The position numbers were made by a program, and so were the translations under genes. A stretch of DNA of 64,000 bases from Acidicapsa acidisoli (GTDB lineage Bacteria; Acidobacteriota; Terriglobia; Terriglobales; Acidobacteriaceae), in contig NZ_JAGSYI010000003.1 in the NCBI RefSeq assembly GCF_025685625.1, positions 186,001-250,000 of the forward strand, given 5' to 3'. Numbering within the stretch: position 1 is the first letter of the stretch; the number at the start of each line of letters is the position of its first letter. Of the stretch, positions 53,437-61,876 are shown piece by piece. The notes under the pieces were generated by a model, which saw only the letters and a list, made by a program, of their open reading frames with translations, was not told where the DNA came from and did not search any database.

Positions 53437-54486
53437 ATGATTCTTACTCTCGAATGGACCTCCGAAGGCGTCCGGTTTATTGACCAGACCAAGCTCCCAC
53501 TGGAAGAAACCTACGTGCTGGCGACCAGCTACCAGCAGGTGGCGGACATCATCGTCACCATGGTGGTGCGTGGAGCGCCTGCCATCGGCGTCTCCGCAGC
53601 CATGGGCATCGCCCTTGGCGCGAAGCAGACCAAAGCTGCGACGACCGAAGAGTTTGTTCCCGAGTTCGAACAGATCTGCTCCCTGCTTGCGGGAACTCGT
53701 CCCACGGCGGTCAATCTCTTCTGGGCGATCGACCGGATGAAGGCGCTTTTCGCAGAGTTACGCACGCAGGGGACGAGCCTTGCCGAAGTGCAGCAAGCGT
53801 TACTGGCCGATGCGCTCGCCATGTACGACGAAGACATCGCCGCCTGCAAGGCTATGGGGGCATATGGCGCGGAGCTGATGCCGGATGAGGGCGGAGTCCT
53901 TACGCATTGCAACGCGGGCGCACTGGCCACCTGCGGCTACGGAACGGCGCTGGGAGTGATTCGCGGAGCTGTCGAGCGCGGCAAGCAGATTCACGTGTAC
54001 GCCGACGAAACGCGGCCGTTTCTGCAAGGCGCGCGACTTACCGCCTGGGAGCTGATGGCGGACGGGATTCCAACTACGGTCCTATGCGATAACATGGCGG
54101 CGAGCATGATGCGCCAGGGCCGCATTCAGGCTGTTGTTGTGGGAGCGGATCGCATCGCGGCCAATGGTGATGTGGCCAACAAGATCGGCACTTACTCGGT
54201 CGCCATCCTGGCTAAGGAGCATGGAATTCCGTTCTATGTGGCTGCGCCATGGTCCACGATTGACCGTGCGACCGCAACTGGTGACGCCATTCCGATCGAA
54301 GAGCGCAATGCGGTGGAGGTTACCCACCACGGCGGCAAGCAGCTCACGCCGCATGGCGTGGGCATCTGCAACCCGGCCTTCGATGTTACTCCAGCGAAGT
54401 ATGTGACGGCCATCATCACGGAGCGAGGCGTGCTGCGCGCTCCATATTCGGAATCGCTCGAAACTATGGAAATGGCGACGCGATAA
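53437..54486 (+). CDS. mtnA: S-methyl-5-thioribose-1-phosphate isomerase
   Basis: This 349-residue methionine-salvage enzyme converts methylthioribose-1-phosphate to methylthioribulose-1-phosphate. Motifs are [16 protein letters not shown], the catalytic C158 in [12 protein letters not shown], the catalytic D238 in [19 protein letters not shown], and [13 protein letters not shown]. The position of Cys and Asp agrees with the family (C160/D240 in B. subtilis). No other mtn gene is near. The 3' 250 bp are overlapped on the opposite strand by the tail of the NHL/MBG gene. Confidence 0.96.
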   Translation: MILTLEWTSEGVRFIDQTKLPLEETYVLATSYQQVADIIVTMVVRGAPAIGVSAAMGIALGAKQTKAATTEEFVPEFEQICSLLAGTRPTAVNLFWAIDRMKALFAELRTQGTSLAEVQQALLADALAMYDEDIAACKAMGAYGAELMPDEGGVLTHCNAGALATCGYGTALGVIRGAVERGKQIHVYADETRPFLQGARLTAWELMADGIPTTVLCDNMAASMMRQGRIQAVVVGADRIAANGDVANKIGTYSVAILAKEHGIPFYVAAPWSTIDRATATGDAIPIEERNAVEVTHHGGKQLTPHGVGICNPAFDVTPAKYVTAIITERGVLRAPYSESLETMEMATR

Positions 54487-57400
54487 AGAGCCTGTGGCGG
54501 ATTTACCGTAAGTGTCCCGTTCTCAAAGGAAAGCTGGTAATTGCTGGCAGTCAGGGTTCCAGCAGTTATCGCAATCGCGTAGGTGCCTGATTTCGTTGTA
54601 TCCGCCGTGGTGGTCAGAGCAGGGACGCCGGTCGTTGCCGAGGCGAGCGTATCTCCGTTGACTAATCCACTTACGGTGTAAGTCAACTGCGGCAGCGGGG
54701 ATGCAATCCGCGCGCTGAGAGCGTTCGCCTTCACGATCAACGGCGCTTTGTTCACTGTTAGAATTCCCGCCGCAAACAGAAAGCTGTAATTCTTCGAAGC
54801 CAACGTGCCCACGGAAACGTTGATCGGATACTTGCCAACCGAGGAAGCGGATGTTGCAGTTGTCGCAATCTTCAGCGCTCCCGTCAGTGCGGCGTTACTA
54901 TCGCCATTCATAAATCCGCTGTAAGTGTAAGCGAGGGTAGGAAGTTTCCCTCCATAGGTCATCGAGAGCGCCGTCGGAGTGACCGTTAGTGCGGCTTTGC
55001 CAATTGTCAGCAGACCGTTCACAAAATCGAACGCATAGTTCTTCGAATTGAGCGACCCAAGGGAGGGGACGATGATGTAGCTCCCGGGAGCGGATTTCGC
55101 GTTGGCCGCCACGCTCATGCTGGGCGTCCCTTGAATCGCAGTCGCTGCAGCGTCTCCGTTCAAGAAACCAATCATGCTGTACGGTAGCGCCGATATGTTC
55201 GATCCATAGGTTGAAGAGACGTTGCCCGCCGTCACAACGATGGTCGCTTTGTTGATCGTGAGCACACCGGCTGCAAACGCGAATCGATAATTCTCGGCGG
55301 CCAATGTTCCCAGAGAGGCTTGAATCGAGTAACTCCCCGCTGCCGACTGGCTATTCGCGGTCGTGGCCAACATGGGCTGTCCACTTACTGCGCTAGATAG
55401 CGTGTCGCCATTCATGACTCCTGAAATGGTGTAGCTCAAGAGAGGAATAGAAGTTCCGTAGGTTGCAGATACTTTCGATGGTGTCACCGTAAGGATGGCG
55501 GGATTCACGGTAATGGACCCATTGATCGCGGTGAAGGCATAGTTCGCCGCACTCAGAGTTGCTACTGAAACAGAAATTGAGTACATCCCCACGGACGAGC
55601 CGGAGTTTGCAATTGTCGTCAGCATAGGAGTACCGGTGACAACGCTCTGGCTGTCCCCGCTCAAAAAGCCGCTCATCTTCCATGTCAGCGCCGGCATCGG
55701 ACCGCCATATGTGCGCGAGAAGGATACCGCCTGCACTTGAACCGAAATCTTGTTCACGGTGAGTGTGCCGGGAAGGAAGACAAAGGTGTAGTTCGATGAT
55801 GCAAGGGTCCCCTGCGCTATCGTGAGCGGATAAGTTCCGGCGTCAGAGGTGCTGGTCGCGGTACTGCTCACAATCGCCTGCCCTGTTACTGCGGAAGATA
55901 GCGTGTCCCCCCGGACGTACCCTACGACTGTGTAGTGAAAAGACGTTGGGATCGATCGATAGGCACAGGTCACGTTGACTGGTGATATCGTCAGGACTGC
56001 GGGCGTGACCTGGATGCTCATCTGCACATTTGGCGCGGGTGAGAATGCTGTGTTTCCAGCCTGGCTTGCCTGTAGCACGATTGTGCCTGCGCCCGTCACG
56101 CTCAACTCGTCTCCATGACTTATCGTCCCCGGCCCGCTGATAACGGACAGTGTTACAGGCAATCCGGAAGATGAGGTAGCGGCCACAACGAGCGGCGCCA
56201 CGCCATAAACCACACTGGGAACCGATGGCAGCGTTATGGTCTGGGCGGTCCTGGCGAGGCTCGATCCGGAGAGCGACAAGGTGTGTTGCGCGCTCGTCGC
56301 TCCGAGGGAATTGTCTGCGATATCCACCGATTCGTTGAGCGGCGAACCAACTGACTGTGGCGTGAAATCGATGGCCACCTCACACGCCAGGCCTGGCCCC
56401 AGCGAAGCGTTGCTGAAACATGAGTTGGCTGTGGCCGCGCTTTCTGGAAAATCCACTGGAAATGTGAGGGAATCAAGAACCAGGGGCTGATTCCCGACAT
56501 TCTCTATGCGAACCAGATGTGCGGTGTCCTGGCTAGTTGTTCCAAGAAAAGTATTGTCGAAGTTTTGCACGGCCGGAGCAGATAGTTCGATCTTCACAAC
56601 CCGATTGTTGCCGGTATCTGCTACATATAGGTTTCCGTTACTGTCCGCAGCGAGACCGTATGGAGCGTTGAAGCCGGTCGCCACTGTGACCTGCGGTCCG
56701 AAACCCGTCCCTAGCCACGGAAGCATCACGACTTGATTGCGCACGGCGTCAAGCATATATAGATTCGAGTTCCCATCGACGGCAAGCGCTGGGGCAAAGG
56801 TGGCTGTCAAGCCCGGCACATTGCCCTGACCAAGATAGGCGCTCCCCGTCCACGCCACTTCTGAGACGCTGTACTGGTAAGGGTCGGAAAAGAATACGTT
56901 CCCGTTCCCACTGACGGGAATGCCCGTAGGACTCCAATGGGTATTGCCCAGGGATATCTCCGCGGCAAAACCAGTTCCCGTCCACGGCACCTTATTGACT
57001 CGTTCATTGAGGGTGTCTGTGAAATAGAGGTTGCCTACGGCATCTGCCGCAACTGCCGCGGGCGTGTTCAGTCCTGTTCCCACCTTTGACTGCAATCCGA
57101 AGCTGGCCCCGGTCCAGGCGAGCCGCACTACCTCGGCGTTTCCATTTGAGGCGATATACAGATTCCCCGCGCCATCCACAGCCAATCCCATTGGACTGCT
57201 CAATCCGGCAACGGCGACGGTGGTCTGCTGCCCGTACTCACTTCCTGTCCATGGAATTTCCACGATGCGGTTGTTTCCAGTGTCGGCGATGAAGATGTCC
57301 CCGTTGCCATCTACTGCGACGCCCTCTGGCCCGCTAAGTTGCGAACCGAGAGTCATGGTTGTCCCGGGGATAAATGCGATCTGTGGTTCGTCGCCTGCGC

Positions 57401-58607
57401 CGGAAGTAAAGGTCGATGCCAGGGGCTTTCCGGAAGCATCTGACAACACAACAGCCCCCATACGAGCACCCGATCCGAGAGGCCTGAAGAGCACGCTAAC
57501 GCCGCAGACCGTTGCCGAGGAGTAAGTCTTCACCACGCATGTGCTTTGACCGGCGTCGACAAAATCCTTGCCGCTAAACCCTTGCGAGACGATGCCGATA
57601 GCGCCGAGCGTAGTACCCGCGGAAATGCTGAAGTTGTAAATCAGCGGCGACGCACTGGACCCGACGCCGGCAGAGCCAAAGGGCACGCTGGCTGCAACGA
57701 GTTTCACTACCTGGTCGTTTGCCGAGTCTGCAACATAAACATTTCCGCTGGGGTCCGTGACCACTCCAGCCGGCGAGACAAAGCCGCTGCCTAGAACGAC
57801 CTCCCCGTTATAGCGATTGGCGCCCGCTTCCCAAGGCACTTCGATCAATCTTTCGCTCACACTATCGACAAAGAAAACGTCGTAGCTCTTGTCCACGTAT
57901 ACGGCGACAGGCGATATCCCCGCCCCTCCCATATACGTCGGCGTCGTGTAACCTCCCGCCAACAACGGTTCCTTGGCTATGCGCTTGTTGCCAGTGTCTG
58001 CAACATAGAGAGTCCTGGCAGCATCCACTGCTACGCCCAATGGATTGCTGAATCCGGAAGCGACCACAAAGGGCGCACCATATGCGCCGGCTGTGGACGG
58101 AATCTCGATGACGCAGTTGCTTCCGGAAACTGCGATATAGAGATTGCTACCTGAATCAATCGCCACTCCGCTCGGAGTGCTCAATCCGGTGGCGAGGGTG
58201 ACAGACGAACCAAATCCGGAGCCTGTAAGAGGCAGCATCAAGATGCGGCCGTTACCGGTATCCGCAACGTACACATTGCCAGTCCAATCCGCCGCTACTC
58301 CCGCCGGGCCGGAAAGTCCACTTAGGATAGTCACCGGCGCGCCGAAATTGCTGCCCGAGGGCGATAGTTCAACCACGCGATTGTTGGCTCGATCGGCGAT
58401 GAAAATATTCCCCGAACCATCTGAGGCCACTCCGGTAGGCGTGGCCAGCACGCCAGCATCGAGAGCAATCTGGGTTCCGCTGAACGTCACTTGCGCCTTG
58501 ACGGTTGCTGACGAGAGGGCTATGGCAACGAGTATGAGCGCGCGGCCCAAACAAAACACTGCGGCCCCAATGCGCTGGTTATGGCAGCGCTGGCTATTCA
58601 TTGGCAA
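54234..58607 (-). CDS. Large secreted NHL-repeat / MBG-repeat protein, readthrough C-terminus
   Basis: This 1457-residue protein begins with a signal peptide ([17 protein letters not shown]). Two blocks of about six NHL repeats each (pattern 'P-x-G-V-A-x-D-x-x-G-N-x-Y-V-A-D-x-x-N-x-R') lie at about 45-335 and 430-725. Choice-of-anchor-D-type Ig-like segments follow the blocks (for example [20 protein letters not shown]). Then come one Ig-like domain and six MBG domains of about 83 residues ('YGxxxPxLxYTxSGxxNGD ... GTLTVNxA'), ending near residue 1370. The last 85-95 residues are antisense to mtnA and look non-native. Cell-surface adhesion or polysaccharide binding is plausible; no catalytic domain is seen. 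Confidence 0.85.
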   Translation of the reverse strand: MPMNSQRCHNQRIGAAVFCLGRALILVAIALSSATVKAQVTFSGTQIALDAGVLATPTGVASDGSGNIFIADRANNRVVELSPSGSNFGAPVTILSGLSGPAGVAADWTGNVYVADTGNGRILMLPLTGSGFGSSVTLATGLSTPSGVAIDSGSNLYIAVSGSNCVIEIPSTAGAYGAPFVVASGFSNPLGVAVDAARTLYVADTGNKRIAKEPLLAGGYTTPTYMGGAGISPVAVYVDKSYDVFFVDSVSERLIEVPWEAGANRYNGEVVLGSGFVSPAGVVTDPSGNVYVADSANDQVVKLVAASVPFGSAGVGSSASPLIYNFSISAGTTLGAIGIVSQGFSGKDFVDAGQSTCVVKTYSSATVCGVSVLFRPLGSGARMGAVVLSDASGKPLASTFTSGAGDEPQIAFIPGTTMTLGSQLSGPEGVAVDGNGDIFIADTGNNRIVEIPWTGSEYGQQTTVAVAGLSSPMGLAVDGAGNLYIASNGNAEVVRLAWTGASFGLQSKVGTGLNTPAAVAADAVGNLYFTDTLNERVNKVPWTGTGFAAEISLGNTHWSPTGIPVSGNGNVFFSDPYQYSVSEVAWTGSAYLGQGNVPGLTATFAPALAVDGNSNLYMLDAVRNQVVMLPWLGTGFGPQVTVATGFNAPYGLAADSNGNLYVADTGNNRVVKIELSAPAVQNFDNTFLGTTSQDTAHLVRIENVGNQPLVLDSLTFPVDFPESAATANSCFSNASLGPGLACEVAIDFTPQSVGSPLNESVDIADNSLGATSAQHTLSLSGSSLARTAQTITLPSVPSVVYGVAPLVVAATSSSGLPVTLSVISGPGTISHGDELSVTGAGTIVLQASQAGNTAFSPAPNVQMSIQVTPAVLTISPVNVTCAYRSIPTSFHYTVVGYVRGDTLSSAVTGQAIVSSTATSTSDAGTYPLTIAQGTLASSNYTFVFLPGTLTVNKISVQVQAVSFSRTYGGPMPALTWKMSGFLSGDSQSVVTGTPMLTTIANSGSSVGMYSISVSVATLSAANYAFTAINGSITVNPAILTVTPSKVSATYGTSIPLLSYTISGVMNGDTLSSAVSGQPMLATTANSQSAAGSYSIQASLGTLAAENYRFAFAAGVLTINKATIVVTAGNVSSTYGSNISALPYSMIGFLNGDAAATAIQGTPSMSVAANAKSAPGSYIIVPSLGSLNSKNYAFDFVNGLLTIGKAALTVTPTALSMTYGGKLPTLAYTYSGFMNGDSNAALTGALKIATTATSASSVGKYPINVSVGTLASKNYSFLFAAGILTVNKAPLIVKANALSARIASPLPQLTYTVSGLVNGDTLASATTGVPALTTTADTTKSGTYAIAITAGTLTASNYQLSFENGTLTVNPPQALYRVAISIVSSDSEYGARSTPRSVMMAVTYFAGVTSKAGLQMPTPCGVSCLPPWWVTSTALRSSIGMASPVAVARSIVDHGAAT

Positions 58608-58864
58608 CGATGCACCCTTGGGTCTTTAGAATCAGTCCACGTAAGCCTGCCTGCCAGCAGCTTCTATGGTCACTGATTTCCTACATCGGCGACAGCGTCG
58701 GGTGACTTTAGACTGGCCCTTTGCGCGGAAAGAGCGGACTCGTCCACTAAGACTCGCCCTTCCTTTTTGCGTGATTGACGATCTGGCGATTTGCCTGCGT
58801 TTACCGGATCTCGCGCCCTAATTGGATTCCGCAGCGTGACCGCCGTGCCGTAGAGTAGAGTTCT
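58608..58864. other. Divergent promoter region
   Basis: This is a 257-bp spacer between the NHL/MBG gene and the small membrane ORF. I see no gene or strong dyad in it. Confidence 0.4.
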
Positions 58865-59167
58865 GTGCTTCGCCGCCTCCCCATCCTCCAGTTGCGCAAG
58901 AAGTCTCTCATTCGAGGCACCGTTTTGGCTCTCGTTTCGCTTTGGGTGAGTTTCCGGCTCTCCGGCTTTCCTGAAGTGCATATTTGCCTGTGGCTGATCG
59001 CGCCCTTCCTAATCACCTGCGCCGCCACATGGGATACAACACGCTGCCTGCAAAAGCGATGGAGCTTTTACCATGGCGGCGTGATTCTGTTGATCTACGT
59101 CGATCTCATGATCCTGCTAATGATCTCGTTTCTGCTGATCGCGCCCTTCTCCGGCGTTCTTCTATAA
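58865..59167 (+). CDS. Small multi-pass membrane protein, uncertain
   Basis: A GTG-initiated ORF of 100 residues with three hydrophobic segments (VLALVSLWVSFRLSG, CLWLIAPFLITCAATW, GVILLIYVDLMILLMISFLL). The composition is convincing for a membrane protein, but there is no clear ribosome-binding site and no recognisable family. It could be a real small gene or a fortuitous frame; the competing antisense ORF is less convincing. Confidence 0.45.
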   Translation: MLRRLPILQLRKKSLIRGTVLALVSLWVSFRLSGFPEVHICLWLIAPFLITCAATWDTTRCLQKRWSFYHGGVILLIYVDLMILLMISFLLIAPFSGVLL

Positions 59168-59276
59168 CTTCGGTCTTGACTCAATGTCGATCATGACAAA
59201 ACTTAGCGTCCGTAGCGCCATACCGGCGTGTAAGATGGGCGAGTCAGGATTCTAGGGTTGAGAGGAGATAGATCAG

Positions 59277-59690
59277 ATGCTCAAAGGATTTCGTGACTTT
59301 GTTTTTCGGGGCAACGTCGTCGACCTTGCGGTTGCCGTCATCATCGGCGCAGCTTTCAACGCTATCGTCGGTTCGATGGTGAAGGACATTCTGGGCGGAT
59401 TTATCGCAGCCATCGTCGGCAAGCCGGACTTCAGTGCCCTGGCTCTCGATATTCACGGCGGTCACATCGCTTACGGTAACTTCCTGAATGCTCTGATCTC
59501 GTTTGTGACCGTTGCCGCCGTGGTTTACTTCTTCGTCGTGCTACCCATCAACAAAATCTCGGATCGAGCGAAAGCACTCAAGCCTCCTCCGCCGCCCCCG
59601 GAACCCACCACCAAGGTTTGCCCGGAGTGCCTCAGCGAGATTCCGCTGGCCGCGAAGCGCTGCAGCCACTGCACGCAACTCGTCGCCTGA
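59277..59690 (+). CDS. mscL: Large-conductance mechanosensitive channel with zinc-ribbon tail
   Basis: This 137-residue channel opens on hypo-osmotic shock. The N-terminal amphipathic helix is MLKGFRDFVFRGNVVDLAVA, then TM1 VIIGAAFNAIVGSMVKDI, the periplasmic loop, and TM2 NALISFVTVAAVVYFFVVLP. The cytoplasmic tail has a proline run (PPPPPPEP) followed by a putative zinc ribbon CPECLSEIPLAAKRCSHC. Such a tail occurs in some MscL lineages but is absent in E. coli MscL. AGAGGAG precedes the ATG. Confidence 0.95.
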   Translation: MLKGFRDFVFRGNVVDLAVAVIIGAAFNAIVGSMVKDILGGFIAAIVGKPDFSALALDIHGGHIAYGNFLNALISFVTVAAVVYFFVVLPINKISDRAKALKPPPPPPEPTTKVCPECLSEIPLAAKRCSHCTQLVA

Positions 59691-59756
59691 TTTCCAGCCC
59701 TGTATGTGGAACAGGGGTGGTGTTACGAACGTATCTGCTGGAACGGAGGCTCTTTG

Positions 59757-60404
59757 GTGTCTCGACAGGCTCTCACCTTCACTCTTCTTTCCGCTATCTG
59801 CCTGACAGTGCTGATGATTGTCGGATTGGCGAAGGCGCCAGTGACCGTCTCAGCCGCAGCACACGCCGGAAGCACTCCTGCTTACTCACCCACTTATACA
59901 AAGGATGGCGATCTCGTGCCGCCGCTTCAGTATCGAGAATGGGTGTACCTGACCAGCGGTCTCGATATGAACTACTTCCCTAAGACGAACAGCGATATGT
60001 CGAAGTTCGACAACGTCTTCGTCAACCCCGAGGCCTATCAAGCGTTTGTCGCTACCGGAACCTGGCCTGACAAGACAGTCCTGGTGCTCGAATCCCGTGG
60101 GGCCGAAAGCAAGGGCTCCATCAACAAGGCTGGTCATTTTCAGAGTGGCGCCGTCATGGGACTGGAGTTACACGTCAAGGACGAAAGCCGTTTCCCCGGA
60201 AAGTGGGCCTTCTTTGACGTTGCCAATGAGAGCAAGGCGACGCTGATTCCGTCGACTGCGACATGTTACTCGTGTCATACCGATCATGCTGCCGTGGATA
60301 CTACCTTTGTCCAGTTCTATCCGACACTGCTACCCATTGCACAGCAGAAAGGTACCCTGAGTGCGAACTATCTCAAGGATGTTGCGACCGAGCCGAAACA
60401 CTAA
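59757..60404 (+). CDS. Cytochrome P460-family haem protein
   Basis: This protein of about 215 residues starts at GTG 59757, with GGAGG 7 bases upstream. A signal peptide (LTFTLLSAICLTVLMIVGLA) is followed by the P460 domain: YREWVYLTSGLDMNYFP, DKTVLVLESRGAESKGS, GKWAFFDVANE, and the haem-binding CYSCH near residue 180. P460 proteins oxidise hydroxylamine or detoxify NO/related nitrogen oxides in several bacteria. The crosslinking lysine or tyrosine cannot be assigned with certainty from sequence alone. It lies 66 bp downstream of mscL on the same strand. Confidence 0.87.
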   Translation: MSRQALTFTLLSAICLTVLMIVGLAKAPVTVSAAAHAGSTPAYSPTYTKDGDLVPPLQYREWVYLTSGLDMNYFPKTNSDMSKFDNVFVNPEAYQAFVATGTWPDKTVLVLESRGAESKGSINKAGHFQSGAVMGLELHVKDESRFPGKWAFFDVANESKATLIPSTATCYSCHTDHAAVDTTFVQFYPTLLPIAQQKGTLSANYLKDVATEPKH

Positions 60405-60438
60405 GAAAGACGCAATCCATGCCGCGACGGCGATTCCG

Positions 60439-61098
60439 TCAGCGAGTAATCGGAGATAAGGTCGTCCCGATCCCCTGGAACAGGATGTAGAGGTAGCAGG
60501 CAAGGCTAAGAGCGGGCGGAACAATCAGCAACGTATACTTGCGGATCAGATACTTAACCACCTTGCTGCTTGGATTTTCGGCCGGCTCAAACTTCCAGCG
60601 GTCTTCCCTCGAAGCGATGCGCGCAAAGTCAAGATTGACCTCGACTTTCAACAACGCAAAGTGCGCCTTATTTGGAAACCGGAGAATCCCCCGCAGCAGA
60701 TGGTCTGAATCGATCCAGTAATTGCGGTCGCGATCTGCCTCCACCACCGCATATGACAGGGCGCGCTTGGCTTCCGCATCCAATTCGAGAGATTCGTCGA
60801 TCGCCTTCGTTTGGAGGTCCGCGATCGGACGCACTTCCATGGCCGGCAATGCGGGCAAGCCAACCAGCCAGCGGAGATAGAGGGCATTCGCTTTAAGCGA
60901 GCCGACACGCTCTGCCCTGGAATCTTCATCGATGCTCAGGCCAACGAGAAGATCAGCTACCGAAATCTCCAATCCGCCCCGACGCATGGTTTCTTTCCAC
61001 GCAAAGTCGACCGCCCTACGAGACGGATTGGTGAACCTCTCAAATACCGACGGATGATTCACACTCTTCCCGAGAGCCAGCCCCCCCCACTTGCCCAT
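60439..61098 (-). CDS. Clp-N domain protein with C-terminal membrane helix
   Basis: This 219-residue protein carries the double Clp-R/Clp-N repeat of ClpA/ClpC without any AAA module: FERFTNPSRRAVDFAWKETM, ISVADLLVGLSIDED for the first repeat and AKRALSYAVVEADRDRNYWI, DSDHLLRGILRF for the second. A linker leads to a transmembrane helix near the C-terminus (YTLLIVPPALSLACYLYILF). Stand-alone Clp-N proteins bind substrates or modulate Clp ATPases. Membrane tethering here suggests an envelope-side adaptor, inferred only from architecture. It is convergent with the P460 gene. Confidence 0.8.
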   Translation of the reverse strand: MGKWGGLALGKSVNHPSVFERFTNPSRRAVDFAWKETMRRGGLEISVADLLVGLSIDEDSRAERVGSLKANALYLRWLVGLPALPAMEVRPIADLQTKAIDESLELDAEAKRALSYAVVEADRDRNYWIDSDHLLRGILRFPNKAHFALLKVEVNLDFARIASREDRWKFEPAENPSSKVVKYLIRKYTLLIVPPALSLACYLYILFQGIGTTLSPITR

Positions 61099-61876
61099 GC
61101 CTCTAATCTCCTTTGGAAACCCTCATCTAGATAGTGTTGGCAACCGCGAAAATGTAGCAATCCCACGTTTGGTGTGTCAATACCACCAAAAGGTCGCAAG
61201 ACAGCCGTGGATGTTTTGAATTAGTCCAGATGCCGCGCCGGTGTTGAGAACAGAAAGGCCGACGAGGAACTCCAGGGCATGATTGCCAGAGCATGACTGG
61301 TGGGAATATGTCGCGATAACTCCCCTGTCATCAATGCGCCGAGTGGCGGCAGCCCCAGAAAGCAGGTCGCGTAGAAGCTCGCACACGGCCGCGCATCGCG
61401 TCGGAAGAACATTGCTGCATCGACAAATTGATTGCCGAGATAGATTAGAGTCATTCCGAAGCCTTCCAGTAGCATGCAACATTCAGACAGCAGAAAGCTC
61501 TGCAAATAGCAGAAGACCACCACGACGGCCATTACTGCATGCGCCGTAAAACGCGATAATTCGCCCACGATGGCGCAGCGAGCCATTCAACACTTTCCAG
61601 GCAGCCACCACTGCGCCCAATACCGCGATCATCAAGAGGAGCACTTCCACCTGAGGGCGGCTCCTAGACGACTGCTGCATTTCTGCAACATCAGCAGTTC
61701 CGGTGGATCTGCCCAGGGATTGGCCGAGCGGCTCCATCACTACTGCAGCCGAATCGGCGGCCTTTGTCCCTTGAATTCGGTCAGAAATGCCCTCCACGCA
61801 GAGATTGCGGCAGACCCTAGTGTAAGCTGATGCTCTTAGCGCTATTACGAACTACTGTTACCGAGGATTCCCGTCT
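61099..61876. other. Gap with overlapping hydrophobic ORFs on the minus strand
   Basis: This is 778 bp without a secure gene. On the minus strand, ORF 61483-61797 (104 residues, one hydrophobic helix VLLLMIAVLGAVVAAWKVL) and ORF 61221-61586 (121 residues, several hydrophobic stretches) lie in different frames and overlap by about 100 bp. They could be one membrane-protein gene broken by a frameshift, or chance frames. A run of seven C lies at 61081-61088, just left of the gap. Confidence 0.4.
61221..61586 (-). CDS. Possible small membrane protein, low confidence
   Basis: This ATG-initiated frame of 121 residues has three or four hydrophobic segments (TAHAVMAVVVVFCYLQSFLL, GFGMTLIYLGNQFVDAAMFF, FYATCFLGLPPLGALM). 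I do not recognise a family. It overlaps a second hydrophobic frame upstream, so the pair may be the two halves of a frameshifted gene. There is no strong ribosome-binding site. Confidence 0.3.
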   Translation of the reverse strand: MARCAIVGELSRFTAHAVMAVVVVFCYLQSFLLSECCMLLEGFGMTLIYLGNQFVDAAMFFRRDARPCASFYATCFLGLPPLGALMTGELSRHIPTSHALAIMPWSSSSAFLFSTPARHLD

